Below, in pieces: positions 9,720 to 18,138 of a DNA stretch of 64,000 nucleotides. Below the pieces are notes generated by a model. That model was not told the origin of the DNA, did no database searches, and saw nothing but the letters and a program-made list of their open reading frames with translations. The position numbers and the translations under genes are program-made. The stretch is taken from contig JAFUEH010000007.1 in assembly GCA_017463985.1 (NCBI GenBank), positions 1-64,000 on the forward strand, given 5' to 3'. Source of the DNA: Eubacterium sp. Lineage in GTDB: Bacteria; Bacillota; Clostridia; Oscillospirales; Acutalibacteraceae. Numbering within the stretch: the first letter of the stretch is position 1; every line of letters starts with the position of its first letter.

Positions 9720-10889
9720 ATGGAAAATTTAACAAACAAAAGGAAGTCGCTTCTTCACTTTTTAAAGGGAACGGATTTTGTCACGCTGCTGACGGCGATG
9801 CTCGCCTCTGCTTACGGTATTGCGCTGGTCTACAGCGCCACATACAAATCGCTTTCCGGCGGTAAGTTGATCTCGAGCGACGTGCGTTCTATGCTGGCTT
9901 CGGTTGCGATCGGGCTGGTGATCGCTTTCGTCGTATCCAACGTGGACTATGAGATCATTTCAAAGCTGTGGCCGCTGGTGGCGATCGGCTGTGCAGGGCT
10001 GATGATCTTTACCTTCTTCTTCGGTGTCGCGCCGCCCTCGCGACCGGACGCAAAAAGCTGGCTGGATCTAAAGGTATTTTACTTTCAGCCGTCTGAGCTG
10101 CTGAAGGTGGGCTTTATCATCTCCTTTTCCTATCATCTGGACATGGTGCGGGATAAGATCAACGAGCTGAAAAGCGTATTGCTGCTGCTTGTGCATATCG
10201 CCGTGCCGGTAGGGCTTGTGATGATGACGGGCGACGCCGGTTCTGCGCTGATCTTCATGATCATGTTCATCGGTATGCTGTTTTTCGCCAGGGTACACTG
10301 GGGCTATTTTATCGCTGGGTTCTGTGCGATCATCGTGGGTTTCGTCGTCGCATGGCGCGTCGGCATCATCAGCGGCCTGCAGCGCTCGCGTATCGTAGCG
10401 CTCTTCTATCCCGACCAGTATGCGGACGTCATGTACCAGCAGGAGCACGGCAAGATCGCGCTCGGCTCCGGCGGCTGGTTCGGTCAGGGTTACCTGCACG
10501 GAGATATGACGCAGGCGCTTTCAGGCGGCGTACCGGAAAACCAAAACGACATGGTGCTCACAGTTGCCGGCGAGGAGCTGGGCTTTATCGGCGCCATGGC
10601 CGTCATCATCATATTAGGCGTGATCATACTGCGCACGCTGAATACCGCTATGAGCGCCCGTGACAACGTCGGTTATCTGATGTGCAGCGGCATCGCGGTC
10701 ATGTTGTTTGCGCAGGTACTCGTCAATGTCGGCATGGAGCTGTCACTGCTCCCCTGTATCGGCATTACGCTCCCCCTGTTTTCGGCAGGCGGCTCCAGCT
10801 CGCTGTGTATTTATTTGGCGCTGGGTCTGGCACTCTCCATCTACCGCTATTCGCGCGCGCCGAAGGACACGCTATTCTACACAAGATAA
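9720..10889 (+). CDS. FtsW/RodA/SpoVE-family peptidoglycan glycosyltransferase
   Basis: SEDS-family integral membrane glycosyltransferase that polymerises lipid II with a partner class B PBP. 389 residues with about ten hydrophobic segments. Conserved SEDS features are the FQPSELLKVGFI segment, the large extracellular loop containing GWFGQGYLHGD and VPENQNDMVLTVAGEELGF, and the near-terminal GITLPLFSAGGSS. The loop favours the RodA (elongation) type, but FtsW or sporulation SpoVE cannot be excluded, so no symbol is given. SD GGGAGG is about 15 bases from the ATG, rather far. The gene has its own promoter and ends at the duplicated terminator at 10908-11232. Confidence 0.92.
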   Translation: MENLTNKRKSLLHFLKGTDFVTLLTAMLASAYGIALVYSATYKSLSGGKLISSDVRSMLASVAIGLVIAFVVSNVDYEIISKLWPLVAIGCAGLMIFTFFFGVAPPSRPDAKSWLDLKVFYFQPSELLKVGFIISFSYHLDMVRDKINELKSVLLLLVHIAVPVGLVMMTGDAGSALIFMIMFIGMLFFARVHWGYFIAGFCAIIVGFVVAWRVGIISGLQRSRIVALFYPDQYADVMYQQEHGKIALGSGGWFGQGYLHGDMTQALSGGVPENQNDMVLTVAGEELGFIGAMAVIIILGVIILRTLNTAMSARDNVGYLMCSGIAVMLFAQVLVNVGMELSLLPCIGITLPLFSAGGSSSLCIYLALGLALSIYRYSRAPKDTLFYTR

Positions 10890-10907
10890 TCTATATTTCA
10901 TAAAAAA

Positions 10908-10931
10908 ACGCATTGCCTGTTGACAATGCGT
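10908..10931 (-). terminator. Left copy of duplicated terminator (minus-strand)
   Basis: Stem ACGCATTG / CAATGCGT; read on the minus strand it is followed by seven T. The right copy at 11211-11232 keeps a T-tract only on the plus strand (GTTTTCCTTTT). The two halves together look like one original bidirectional terminator split by the insertion between them. Confidence 0.65.
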
Positions 10932-11062
10932 TCAGCGTGTCGAAAAAGTCAGATAATTAAATTCGACACGCTGGGAGACTTTTGAAAAAGATGCAGAATT
11001 ACGTTTTTTGCGAGCGGGTGCTGTACGTTGGTACCGCCCCCGAGCAAAAGACGGAAAACGCC

Positions 11063-11097
11063 AAAGGCCTTGCAAGCTCGATGCTTGCAAGGCCTTT
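11063..11097. repeat. Perfect 15-bp hairpin inside the insertion
   Basis: AAAGGCCTTGCAAGC, loop TCGAT, GCTTGCAAGGCCTTT. The plus strand continues AATG rather than a T-tract, so a terminator function is uncertain. Confidence 0.7.
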
Positions 11098-11210
11098 AAT
11101 GTAGTTTGGTCGTTGTGTAGAATGAATTTGTTTGAGTATGCTTCTACGAGCATTCACCTATCGCCTTCAATAATCCGGCGTGTTTATGCGCTTTTTCGAC
11201 AGTCTCAATG

Positions 11211-11232
11211 CATTGCCGGTTGACAATGCGTT
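11211..11232 (+). terminator. Right copy of duplicated terminator (plus-strand)
   Basis: GCATTG, loop CCGGTTGA, CAATGC then GTTTTCCTTTT. It would stop transcripts coming from the SEDS gene and the inserted element. Confidence 0.55.
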
Positions 11233-11248
11233 TTCCTTTTATCACGTT

Positions 11249-11962
11249 TTATGACACCTCTGCTTCCGGCAGAAGGCTGAACTTGCGAACGATCCGATCG
11301 ATCTTTTGCATCAGCACCGGCCCGAACAGCAGCAGGAACACCGCCGTAGACGCGCCAAACAGCAGCGAAAAAGACACACCGGCCGCATACACGGACAGCA
11401 CACCCTGCAAGGTCACCCGATTACCGTAAGCCGCTAGCACGGTAGAAATATCCACAAACAGGCCGTAAACGGCAAAGGCCAGCACAAAGCCAACGGCTGC
11501 CAGCAGCCAGTGCGGCGGCCGTTTTTTATTTTTACGGTGAAACAGCAGGCCTGCTACCAGACCGACCATACCGAGGGCAAACATCTGGTACGGCGTCCAC
11601 ATTCCCTGACCGAAAATAAAATTAGAAATAAAGGCGGCATAAACGCCGATAATATATCCGCGCTGCGGACCGAGGCAGACAGCCGCTACGATCACTACCG
11701 CCGCGATCGGCTTGACCTGGGGCACCAAAAAGAACGCGGCACGGCTCACGACCGCCAAGGCGATCAGCGTGGCCATCAGCGCGATCTCACGGGCAGAGCT
11801 GCGCTTTCTTTCATAACGCAGCAGCAGCGGCAGCATGGAAAGCAGCAGCACGGCTACCGACGTCACGTAATAGTTCACCTCGCTGAACAGCAGCTGCCAA
11901 AGAATAATCATCACGAGCGACAGCCCTGCCGTCAGCCATAGTAATACACGCTTAAGCTTCAT
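11249..11962 (-). CDS. ECF transporter S component (probable corrinoid)
   Basis: Substrate-binding membrane subunit of an ECF importer, about 237 residues with roughly six transmembrane segments after an N-terminal hairpin (LWLTAGLSLVMIILWQLLF). The central REIALMATLIALAVVSRAAF and VVIVAAVCLGPQRGYIIGV are typical of the S-component family with KPIAAVVI near the substrate pocket. Start ATG 11962 chosen because GAGGG is 9 bases upstream; ATG 11971 abuts that SD. It is last in a run with the fused ATPase, EcfT and a corrinoid adenosyltransferase, so cobalamin or cobinamide is the inferred substrate; other vitamins or metals remain possible. Confidence 0.85.
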   Translation of the reverse strand: MKLKRVLLWLTAGLSLVMIILWQLLFSEVNYYVTSVAVLLLSMLPLLLRYERKRSSAREIALMATLIALAVVSRAAFFLVPQVKPIAAVVIVAAVCLGPQRGYIIGVYAAFISNFIFGQGMWTPYQMFALGMVGLVAGLLFHRKNKKRPPHWLLAAVGFVLAFAVYGLFVDISTVLAAYGNRVTLQGVLSVYAAGVSFSLLFGASTAVFLLLFGPVLMQKIDRIVRKFSLLPEAEVS

Positions 11963-13385
11963 CGCAGTCATCCCTCAGTGCAATGATTTTTCCGTCCGTC
12001 AGCCGCGCAAGTGAGGTAGTATAAAACCGCAGCGAACGAAATACTGACGGCGCGGTGCCGGTGGAGAGCACATTGCCGCGCGACATAAACGATACCGCAT
12101 CCGCCACCTCTCCGACAAAATCAAGGTCGTGACTAACCAGCAGCACGGTTTTGCCCTGTTGACACAGCTGCCGCAGCAGGTGCGCCAGCTTACGCTTCAG
12201 TAGCGCGTCCAATCCCTTTGTCGGCTCGTCGAGCAGGATCAGGTCCGCTTCGCGCGCCAGCACCTTCGCCAGCGCCAGCCGCTGGGCTTCGCCTCCGGAC
12301 AGGTCATACGGATGCCGTTCCGCCAAGTGGCTGATCGAAAGAAAGTCTGTCAGTGCGCCGAACGGCACCTCGTCCGCGCAGCGGTCCTGTGTGAACAGGT
12401 CATAGACATTTTGCGTCAGCATGGCGACGCGACCAGTCGTTTTACATTTGCCGCGATAAGGCTTTTTGATGCCGGAAAGGACCTTGAGCAGCGTCGATTT
12501 GCCGCAGCCGTTCGCGCCGATCACAGCATTAATTTTTCCGCGGAAAACACGCAGCGAAAGGTCACGCAGCACATCATTACCGCGTTCATAAGCAAAATAC
12601 AGATGCTTTGCCTGCAGCGCAACATCTCCGTCGACGGTAGTCGGTTGGTCGGCGGTTGCTGTAGGCGCAAGCGCAACACGGTACTGCACCGGCAGCAAGG
12701 CGCGCAGTACCGGCTCCTTTTGCAGCAGCTCACGGACAACAGCTTCCTTCTCGCCGGCATATAACAGCCTTCCCTCCTCTAACAGCAGCACGCTGTCCGC
12801 CATTTCAAACACGGCAGGCAGACTGTGCTCACTGAGCAGCACGGTGCAGCGAAAATCGCGGTTTAGCCGCTCTACCGCCTGCAAGAAGCGTTCAGCCGCT
12901 ACCGGATCTAACTGGGCGCACGGCTCATCGAGCAGCAGGATGCTCGGCTGCATGACCATCACAGCAGCCAGATTGACCAGCTGCTTTTCGCCGCCGGAAA
13001 GCTCGCTGAGCGGACAGTCCAGCTTGTTTTCCAAATGAAAATAAGAGGCGATCTCTGCCGTTGCCAGCGCAATCTCGTCCGCGGTCCTCCCGAGGTTCGT
13101 CAAACCGAAGGAAAGCTCGCTGCGCACACGGTCGCACACAAGGCTTTCTTCGATATGCTGGGAGACATAGCCCACCATACCGCTCACCTGTACGGTGCCG
13201 GTCACGGTTCCGGCAGGTGCAATTTCCTTTTTCAGCAGCTTCAGCAGGGTGGATTTTCCGGCGGCAGAGCGACCGGTCAACAGACAGATTTCGCCCTGAC
13301 GAACAGAAAAGCTCACCGCCTGTAATGACGGTTCCGCCGCCAATGGGTATGTAAAGGTCAGTTCCTGACAGTTGACAGCTTCCAT
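11952..13385 (-). CDS. Fused ECF transporter ATPase (EcfA1-EcfA2)
   Basis: Two ABC ATPase domains in one 477-residue chain powering the ECF importer. Domain 1 (about residues 3-225): Walker A GRSAAGKSTLLK, signature LSGGEKQL, Walker B ILLLDEPCAQLDP. Domain 2 (about 255-460): GANGCGKSTLLK, LSGGEAQRL, LILLDEPTKGLDA. ATG 13385 is chosen because AAGGAGG lies 8 bases upstream; the frame stays open further upstream but without a better site. It overlaps ecfT by 28 bases and the S component by 11. Single-chain EcfAA is less common than the separate pair but occurs in Clostridia. Confidence 0.93.
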   Translation of the reverse strand: MEAVNCQELTFTYPLAAEPSLQAVSFSVRQGEICLLTGRSAAGKSTLLKLLKKEIAPAGTVTGTVQVSGMVGYVSQHIEESLVCDRVRSELSFGLTNLGRTADEIALATAEIASYFHLENKLDCPLSELSGGEKQLVNLAAVMVMQPSILLLDEPCAQLDPVAAERFLQAVERLNRDFRCTVLLSEHSLPAVFEMADSVLLLEEGRLLYAGEKEAVVRELLQKEPVLRALLPVQYRVALAPTATADQPTTVDGDVALQAKHLYFAYERGNDVLRDLSLRVFRGKINAVIGANGCGKSTLLKVLSGIKKPYRGKCKTTGRVAMLTQNVYDLFTQDRCADEVPFGALTDFLSISHLAERHPYDLSGGEAQRLALAKVLAREADLILLDEPTKGLDALLKRKLAHLLRQLCQQGKTVLLVSHDLDFVGEVADAVSFMSRGNVLSTGTAPSVFRSLRFYTTSLARLTDGKIIALRDDCDEA

Positions 13386-14224
13386 TGCAGCGCCTCCTTC
13401 CCATTCAGCATCGCCGGCAAGCAAGCCTGTACGGTAAAACAGCATACCGCAGGAATGCTCAGGCGTTTGATATATATCGTCGGTTCAAATACAAAGGCTA
13501 AGTTACCGATCGCCTTTTGCCATATTACAAACAAGCTCAGCGCCAACAGCACAATCAGCACGGTAACATCCTCTGCGGTCATCCGGAAGCGGTCGCCGCG
13601 CACAGCCCCTTGCCGGTACTGACGCGCCGTCATGGAGTCAGCCGTCGTCAAGCTGCTCTCAAGGCTGTATGTCACCAGCGCAGAAAAGCAATGCAGCGCT
13701 GCGCGCCAACGGGCGGCGAGACCTTTCTCCCTCACACCGCCGTTCAGCGCCAACTGTGCCTCGCGGATGTCTGTCAGCTTTTGTAAAAAGCGCGGAATAA
13801 AGCCCAGCACCATCGTGATCAAGAGCGCGCTTTTCGGTGCAAAGCGAAACAGATACAGCAGCCTTTCGCTGTCCAGACACCTTCCGAGTGCGGTGAACCA
13901 CAGCAAAGAGGAAGCGATCAGCATTCCTTGATGGAAGCCGTAAAACAGCGCCTCTTTTGTAAAGCTAACATCCTTTACAGTAAAAAGAACATCTTCGCCG
14001 TAATGGGCGAACAGCATATTAAAAATGCTTACAAAAAAGATTGCAAGCATTGTGTTCAGTAACGTCTTATAAAAGCCTCGCGTCTTGACCGAAAGGCTAT
14101 ACAGCAGTGCGCCGAGCAGTGCGGCGGCCGCAATGATCGGGTTGCTGAAGGAAAGCGGCAGCACAAGGCACAGCAAAAAGAAAAGCAACAGCACCAACGG
14201 ATGCAGCTTTGCAAATCTGTCCAT
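13358..14224 (-). CDS. ecfT: ECF transporter transmembrane subunit EcfT
   Basis: Membrane coupling subunit that links the ATPases to the S component. 288 residues; four to six hydrophobic segments near residues 10-45, 55-80, 95-115, 125-150 and 210-240. The cytoplasmic coupling helices carry the family's Ala-Arg patterns, seen here as MTARQYRQGAVR and the region around ALNGGVREKGLAARW. A strong SD GGAGGAGGGGAG precedes the ATG. It lies 28 bases downstream of the adenosyltransferase gene and overlaps the ATPase gene. Confidence 0.9.
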   Translation of the reverse strand: MDRFAKLHPLVLLLFFLLCLVLPLSFSNPIIAAAALLGALLYSLSVKTRGFYKTLLNTMLAIFFVSIFNMLFAHYGEDVLFTVKDVSFTKEALFYGFHQGMLIASSLLWFTALGRCLDSERLLYLFRFAPKSALLITMVLGFIPRFLQKLTDIREAQLALNGGVREKGLAARWRAALHCFSALVTYSLESSLTTADSMTARQYRQGAVRGDRFRMTAEDVTVLIVLLALSLFVIWQKAIGNLAFVFEPTIYIKRLSIPAVCCFTVQACLPAMLNGKEALQWKLSTVRN

Positions 14225-14252
14225 GTACTCCCCTCCTCCGCAATGGGCAACG

Positions 14253-14729
14253 TCAGTATTCGATGCCCTTTCTGGCAGTGACGCCGTGATCCAGCGGATG
14301 CTTCACCTTTTCAAAATGCGTCACGTAATCAGCGTCGTCAATAATTCTGTCGATCGCCTGATGGCCGGTGATGATAACCTCTTTTTGCTCGTCCACCGCC
14401 AGCGCATGAATCGTCCATAGCGCATCGTCGAGCGGAATGAACTTCGGGATCGCATCCAGCAGCTCATCCAAAATAATGAAATCACATTCGCTCTCCACGA
14501 TCGCCTTATAGGCGTTTTCGACCCACTCGTTATATTCCTCGCCGGGATTAAAGCTCAAGCTGTCCGGCGCTTCAAATACATGAAACGGCACGCTGTTCAG
14601 CTCATGCGACTTATTGTCCTTTAAAAACTGCACGAGCAGTACGTTTTTGCCGGCGCCCTGTGCGCGCATACCTGCGCCGATTGCAGCGCTTGTTTTTCCT
14701 TTTCCGTAGCCGTAATATACATGAATCAT
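14253..14729 (-). CDS. cobA: Corrinoid adenosyltransferase (CobA/BtuR type)
   Basis: Transfers the adenosyl group of ATP to Co(I) corrinoids to make adenosylcobalamin or adenosylcobinamide. 158 residues, a little shorter than CobA of enterics but normal for Firmicutes. The inverted P-loop GYGKGKTSAAIGAGMRA opens the protein; VLLVQFLKDN, the Walker-B-like FIILDELLDAI and the ending VITGHQAIDRIIDDADYVTH match the family. ATG overlaps the mreB-like stop by four bases. Placement immediately before ecfT is the main evidence that the ECF importer handles corrinoids. Confidence 0.93.
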   Translation of the reverse strand: MIHVYYGYGKGKTSAAIGAGMRAQGAGKNVLLVQFLKDNKSHELNSVPFHVFEAPDSLSFNPGEEYNEWVENAYKAIVESECDFIILDELLDAIPKFIPLDDALWTIHALAVDEQKEVIITGHQAIDRIIDDADYVTHFEKVKHPLDHGVTARKGIEY

Positions 14730-15754
14730 CTTATCCTGACATCCTCCTTTGTCTTGAAACGGTAGCCGTAATTATCCAGAATATGCATCCGGTTCAGCGC
14801 CACGCAGGCGCCCTTAGAAACGCACAGATTCGGTTGCGGCACTACCTTTACCTCCAGTCCCAGCGCCTCGGCAACCAGCTGATCCATGCCGTACAGCTCA
14901 GCGCTGCCGCCGGTCAACAGCACTTCGCCGGAGGTGATATCCGCCACCAGCTGCGGCGAGGTACGCTCAAACATCACCTGCGCCGCTGCCACGATCTCAC
15001 TGAGGATTCCCTTGAGCGCATGGCACAGCTCATTGGAGCTGACCTCTATGATCATCGGCAGGCCTGTTTCCAAACTTCTGCCCTTTGCGGTCATCGTGAT
15101 TTCCTCCTCGCGCGGTACTGCGCAGCCGATCGCCTTTTTCAGCTCCTCGGCCGTTCTGATACCGATCGCGATGTCATATTTTTCCTTTAAAAAGCGCACA
15201 ATGGCTTCATCCATGGCGTCGCCTGCCAGCTTCACCGTCTCTGTTTGGCTCATAGCCCCCTGCGACACGACCGCCATATCCGAGGTGCCGCCGCCGACAT
15301 CGATCACAAACACGCCGTTCGGGTGAATCGGGTCAATACCGGCACCGAAGGCAGCGCATAGCGGCTCCTCGATCAAGCACACCGAGCGCGCGCCGGCGGA
15401 GATCAGCACAGAAATCAGCGTCCGCTTCTCTACGTCCGTCGCCAACGCCGGAAAGCTCGCGACCACACGCGGCTTAAAGGCGCTCTTTTTAATGACCTTG
15501 TTCACAAAGTAGCGCACCATCTGCTGCGTCATGGAATAATTGCTGATGACGCCGTCCTTGAGCGGCTGCATCACTTGGGTGCCGTTTGGCTCACGGCCCT
15601 GCAGGTAATAGGCGCGGCGACCGGCATATAATATTTTTTCTGTTTCGGTGTCAAAGGCAACATAGCTTGGCTCATTGAGCACCACGCCCTTGCCGGGCAC
15701 GGAGATCACCACCGAGCTGGTGCCTAAATCAATTCCTAAATCATATCCGAACAT
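14726..15754 (-). CDS. MreB/Mbl-family actin-like protein
   Basis: Bacterial actin homologue that forms membrane-bound filaments and steers lateral wall synthesis. 342 residues, standard. Phosphate-1 loop YDLGIDLGTSSVVI, phosphate-2 VFVIDVGGGTSDMAVV and adenosine motif VLLTGGSAELYGMDQL are intact, so it should bind ATP. It stands alone, without mreC or mreD, between recD2 and cobA, which is unusual; it is probably an additional paralogue (Mbl or MreBH class), with the main mreBCD cluster elsewhere. Its start lies 45 bases from the recD2 stop. Confidence 0.9.
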   Translation of the reverse strand: MFGYDLGIDLGTSSVVISVPGKGVVLNEPSYVAFDTETEKILYAGRRAYYLQGREPNGTQVMQPLKDGVISNYSMTQQMVRYFVNKVIKKSAFKPRVVASFPALATDVEKRTLISVLISAGARSVCLIEEPLCAAFGAGIDPIHPNGVFVIDVGGGTSDMAVVSQGAMSQTETVKLAGDAMDEAIVRFLKEKYDIAIGIRTAEELKKAIGCAVPREEEITMTAKGRSLETGLPMIIEVSSNELCHALKGILSEIVAAAQVMFERTSPQLVADITSGEVLLTGGSAELYGMDQLVAEALGLEVKVVPQPNLCVSKGACVALNRMHILDNYGYRFKTKEDVRIR

Positions 15755-15799
15755 ACCTACACTCCGTTCGCATCATCGTCAAAGCTAAGTATTAATATA

Positions 15800-18013
15800 C
15801 TATAAAGCGCTGTCATTTTCAATAAAAAATTTCAGTGCGCTGAACCGGCGCGATTTACGGTCATTTTTTACCATCGCTGCCACGCCGGCCTCATTCCCCA
15901 CCAGCACCAGCAGCTGCTTTGCTCTGGTGAGCGCCGTATAAAACAGATTGCGGTAAGCCAGCTTTTCCGGTGTGCCGAGCACCGGCATGACCACCGCGGT
16001 GAACTCGCTGCCCTGACTTTTATGAACCGTCATGGCATACGCCAGCTCCAGCTCACGCACGCTGTCCAGCGAATAGAGAGCCTCTTTATCGGCAAAGGCG
16101 ACCTTGATGACATCATTGCCGGCGTCGATCTCCTTCAGAATACCGATATCACCGTTGAACACACCCTGACCGCTGTCAGCGCCCTTAAACCAAGGAACGT
16201 CATAATTATTTTTGATCTGCATAACCCTGTCACCCTCGCGCAGGGTATAGCCCTTATAGTGCAGCTCACGCTTACCGAACATCGGCGGATTGATCGCCTG
16301 CTGCAGGACAGCATTGATATTGGCCGTACCGACCTCTCCGACGCGGCTGGGGCAAAGCACCTGAATATCATTCAGCATATCAAAACCAAAGGAGGCCGGC
16401 AGCCGCTTTGTCACAAGGTTCAGGATCTTGCGCGGCGCCAGGTATTTGCTGTCCTCGCGCAGCAGGAAGAAATCGGATTCGGCACTGTTATCATACACCG
16501 GCAGCTCTCCCTTCACCACGCGGTGCGCATTCGTCACGATCCGGCTTTGCAGGGCCTGACGGAAGATTTTATCGAGCGTGATCACGCTCATGACGTTGCT
16601 CTCGATCAGATCCTTCAGCACATTACCAGCGCCGACAGGCGGCAGCTGATCCTTATCGCCCACCATAATCAGACGGCAATGCAGCGGCATGGCGTCCAGC
16701 AGTGCGGCGAACAGCGTAACATCCACCATCGACAGCTCGTCGATAATGATTGCGTCACAGTCCAGCGGATTGCCTGCCTGATGAACAAAGCTCGGCGTTT
16801 CGCTGTTCTCTTTATATTCCACCTCCAGCAAGCGGTGTACTGTCTTAGCCTCATAGCCGGTCAGCTCCTCCATCCGCTGGGCAGCACGGCCGGTCGGTGC
16901 AGTCAGCGCTACCTTCAATCCGCGGCTTTTCATCATGCTGATAATGCCCTTGACGGTGGTGGTTTTACCGGTACCGGGACCGCCGGTGAGGATCAATAAG
17001 CCTTTATTGACGGCGATCTCGATCGCTTGGCGCTGCTTATCGTCAAAGGTAATGCCGTTAGCCGCTTCAAAGGTCGCCAGCTCAGAGGGAGCGATCAGGC
17101 TCTCCTGCGGCGGAAACTGTATCATCATTTTAATGCGGTCTGCGATCGTCCTTTCCGCCTGATAGATCGACGGAATAAACAGGAAGGGACGGCCGTCCAG
17201 TTCCTCCTGCACCAACGCGCCGGCGGCGATCGCATTATCGATCGCAATGTCCACATAGTCGTTGTTGCATTCCAGCAGCTCGCACGCCGGCTGAAACAGC
17301 TTATCGCGCGGGATACAGGTATGTCCGTTACCAAGGTTATGATTAACGATATGCACCACGCCTGCCTGCGCACGGCAGTCGTAAGCCGGCTGCTCCTCCA
17401 AATTTTCAGCAATTTCATCTGCGCGATCAAAGGTAAAGCCGTTCAGGAGGCCGATCAAGGCATACGGATTTTCCTTCACGAGCGCCACTGCCTCCGCCTT
17501 ATAGAAGCCGTAGGTTTTGATCGCTTCGCTATTCGTCATACCGAGCGAGGTCAGTTGAATGATCGTTTCACGTGCGGCAAACTGCGCTTTAAAATCCTTG
17601 CTGATCTGACGGGCGCGCGTCGGCGTAATCCCCTTGATCTCCGCCAGGCGCTCCGGTTCATTTTCAATGACGTCGAAAGCATTGACGCCGAAAGCCTCCA
17701 CGATCTTGGCAGCCGTCGCCTCGCGGATACCGCGGATAATACCGGAGGAAAGATAACGCAAGATACCGTCGGCCTCTACCGGCAGCGTCTCCTTGATCGT
17801 TTCGGCGCGGAACTGACGGCCAAAGGACGGATGAACGACCCATTTGCCCTCACATTCTACCTGAACGCCCTCCGCCGGCTCCGCAAAGGTACCCAGCACG
17901 GTAACGCCTTCCTCGCCGGTATCGATCTCCATGATCGCAAAGCCGGTATGCTCGTCATAATAATTCAGCACCTCGACAGTACCTGTTAACTTTTCAAGCA
18001 CCTCGTTATCCAT
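15800..18013 (-). CDS. recD2: RecD2-type 5'-3' DNA helicase
   Basis: SF1B helicase of the RecBC-independent RecD2 (YrrC) class, about 737 residues. N-terminal OB-like and helix-hairpin-helix region (YLSSGIIRGIREATAAKIVEAF) precedes the motor: Walker A LTGGPGTGKTTTVKG, Walker B AIIIDELSMVD, motif III GDKDQLPPVGAG and motif VI AMTVHKSQGSEF. ATG 18013 is preferred: GGAGG is 5 bases upstream, while the upstream ATG 18028 has no SD. A promoter with extended -10 is at 18042-18050; the gene heads the run down to the ECF transporter. Confidence 0.95.
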   Translation of the reverse strand: MDNEVLEKLTGTVEVLNYYDEHTGFAIMEIDTGEEGVTVLGTFAEPAEGVQVECEGKWVVHPSFGRQFRAETIKETLPVEADGILRYLSSGIIRGIREATAAKIVEAFGVNAFDVIENEPERLAEIKGITPTRARQISKDFKAQFAARETIIQLTSLGMTNSEAIKTYGFYKAEAVALVKENPYALIGLLNGFTFDRADEIAENLEEQPAYDCRAQAGVVHIVNHNLGNGHTCIPRDKLFQPACELLECNNDYVDIAIDNAIAAGALVQEELDGRPFLFIPSIYQAERTIADRIKMMIQFPPQESLIAPSELATFEAANGITFDDKQRQAIEIAVNKGLLILTGGPGTGKTTTVKGIISMMKSRGLKVALTAPTGRAAQRMEELTGYEAKTVHRLLEVEYKENSETPSFVHQAGNPLDCDAIIIDELSMVDVTLFAALLDAMPLHCRLIMVGDKDQLPPVGAGNVLKDLIESNVMSVITLDKIFRQALQSRIVTNAHRVVKGELPVYDNSAESDFFLLREDSKYLAPRKILNLVTKRLPASFGFDMLNDIQVLCPSRVGEVGTANINAVLQQAINPPMFGKRELHYKGYTLREGDRVMQIKNNYDVPWFKGADSGQGVFNGDIGILKEIDAGNDVIKVAFADKEALYSLDSVRELELAYAMTVHKSQGSEFTAVVMPVLGTPEKLAYRNLFYTALTRAKQLLVLVGNEAGVAAMVKNDRKSRRFSALKFFIENDSAL

Positions 18014-18041
18014 ACGGTCCTCCGTCATTTTTAGTCAATAT

Positions 18042-18050
18042 ATTATAGCA
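18042..18050 (-). promoter_or_regulatory. Extended -10 promoter of recD2 run
   Basis: Minus-strand TGCTATAAT (TGn plus perfect -10) 29 bases upstream of the recD2 start. The -35 region is T-rich and poor, typical of extended -10 promoters. Confidence 0.55.
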
Positions 18051-18092
18051 TATACGACGAATGAAAAAAAGAGGTAATCCGTAAAACGGCGC

Positions 18093-18124
18093 AAAAAAAC
18101 AAGGGATGGAAAACCCATCCCTTG
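18093..18124 (-). terminator. Terminator of tuf
   Basis: Minus-strand CAAGGGATGG, loop GTTTT, CCATCCCTTG, then seven T. Strong rho-independent structure 15 bases past the tuf stop. Confidence 0.95.
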
Positions 18125-18138
18125 CAGTGAGTATTCAA

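Larger units (their letters stand above)
10911..11232. mobile_element. MITE-like insertion flanked by a 22-bp duplication
   Basis: CATTGCCTGTTGACAATGCG at 10911 and CATTGCCGGTTGACAATGCG at 11211 are direct copies (22 bp, one mismatch) exactly 300 bases apart. Between them the segment has 11-bp inverted ends TGTCGAAAAAG (10938-10948) and CTTTTTCGACA (11191-11201), a 12-bp inverted repeat CAGCGTGTCGAA / TTCGACACGCTG (10933-10973) and a perfect 15-bp hairpin at 11063-11097. No convincing ORF lies inside. This fills the 359-base gap between the SEDS gene and the S component. A non-autonomous insertion is inferred; no transposase is nearby. Confidence 0.6.

Noticed and set aside
9558-9720. T-box or SAM riboswitch before fhs or the SEDS gene
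   Set aside because: The leader regions are short, AT-rich and without the conserved cores; simple sigma-A promoters explain them.
10932-11153. Short ORFs within the terminator insertion
   Set aside because: Frames span hairpins and inverted ends, lack SD sites and show no domain; the segment is more simply non-coding.
15755-18138. Cobalamin riboswitch upstream of the ECF/cobA run
   Set aside because: No B12-box or long structured leader was seen between recD2 and cobA or before recD2.
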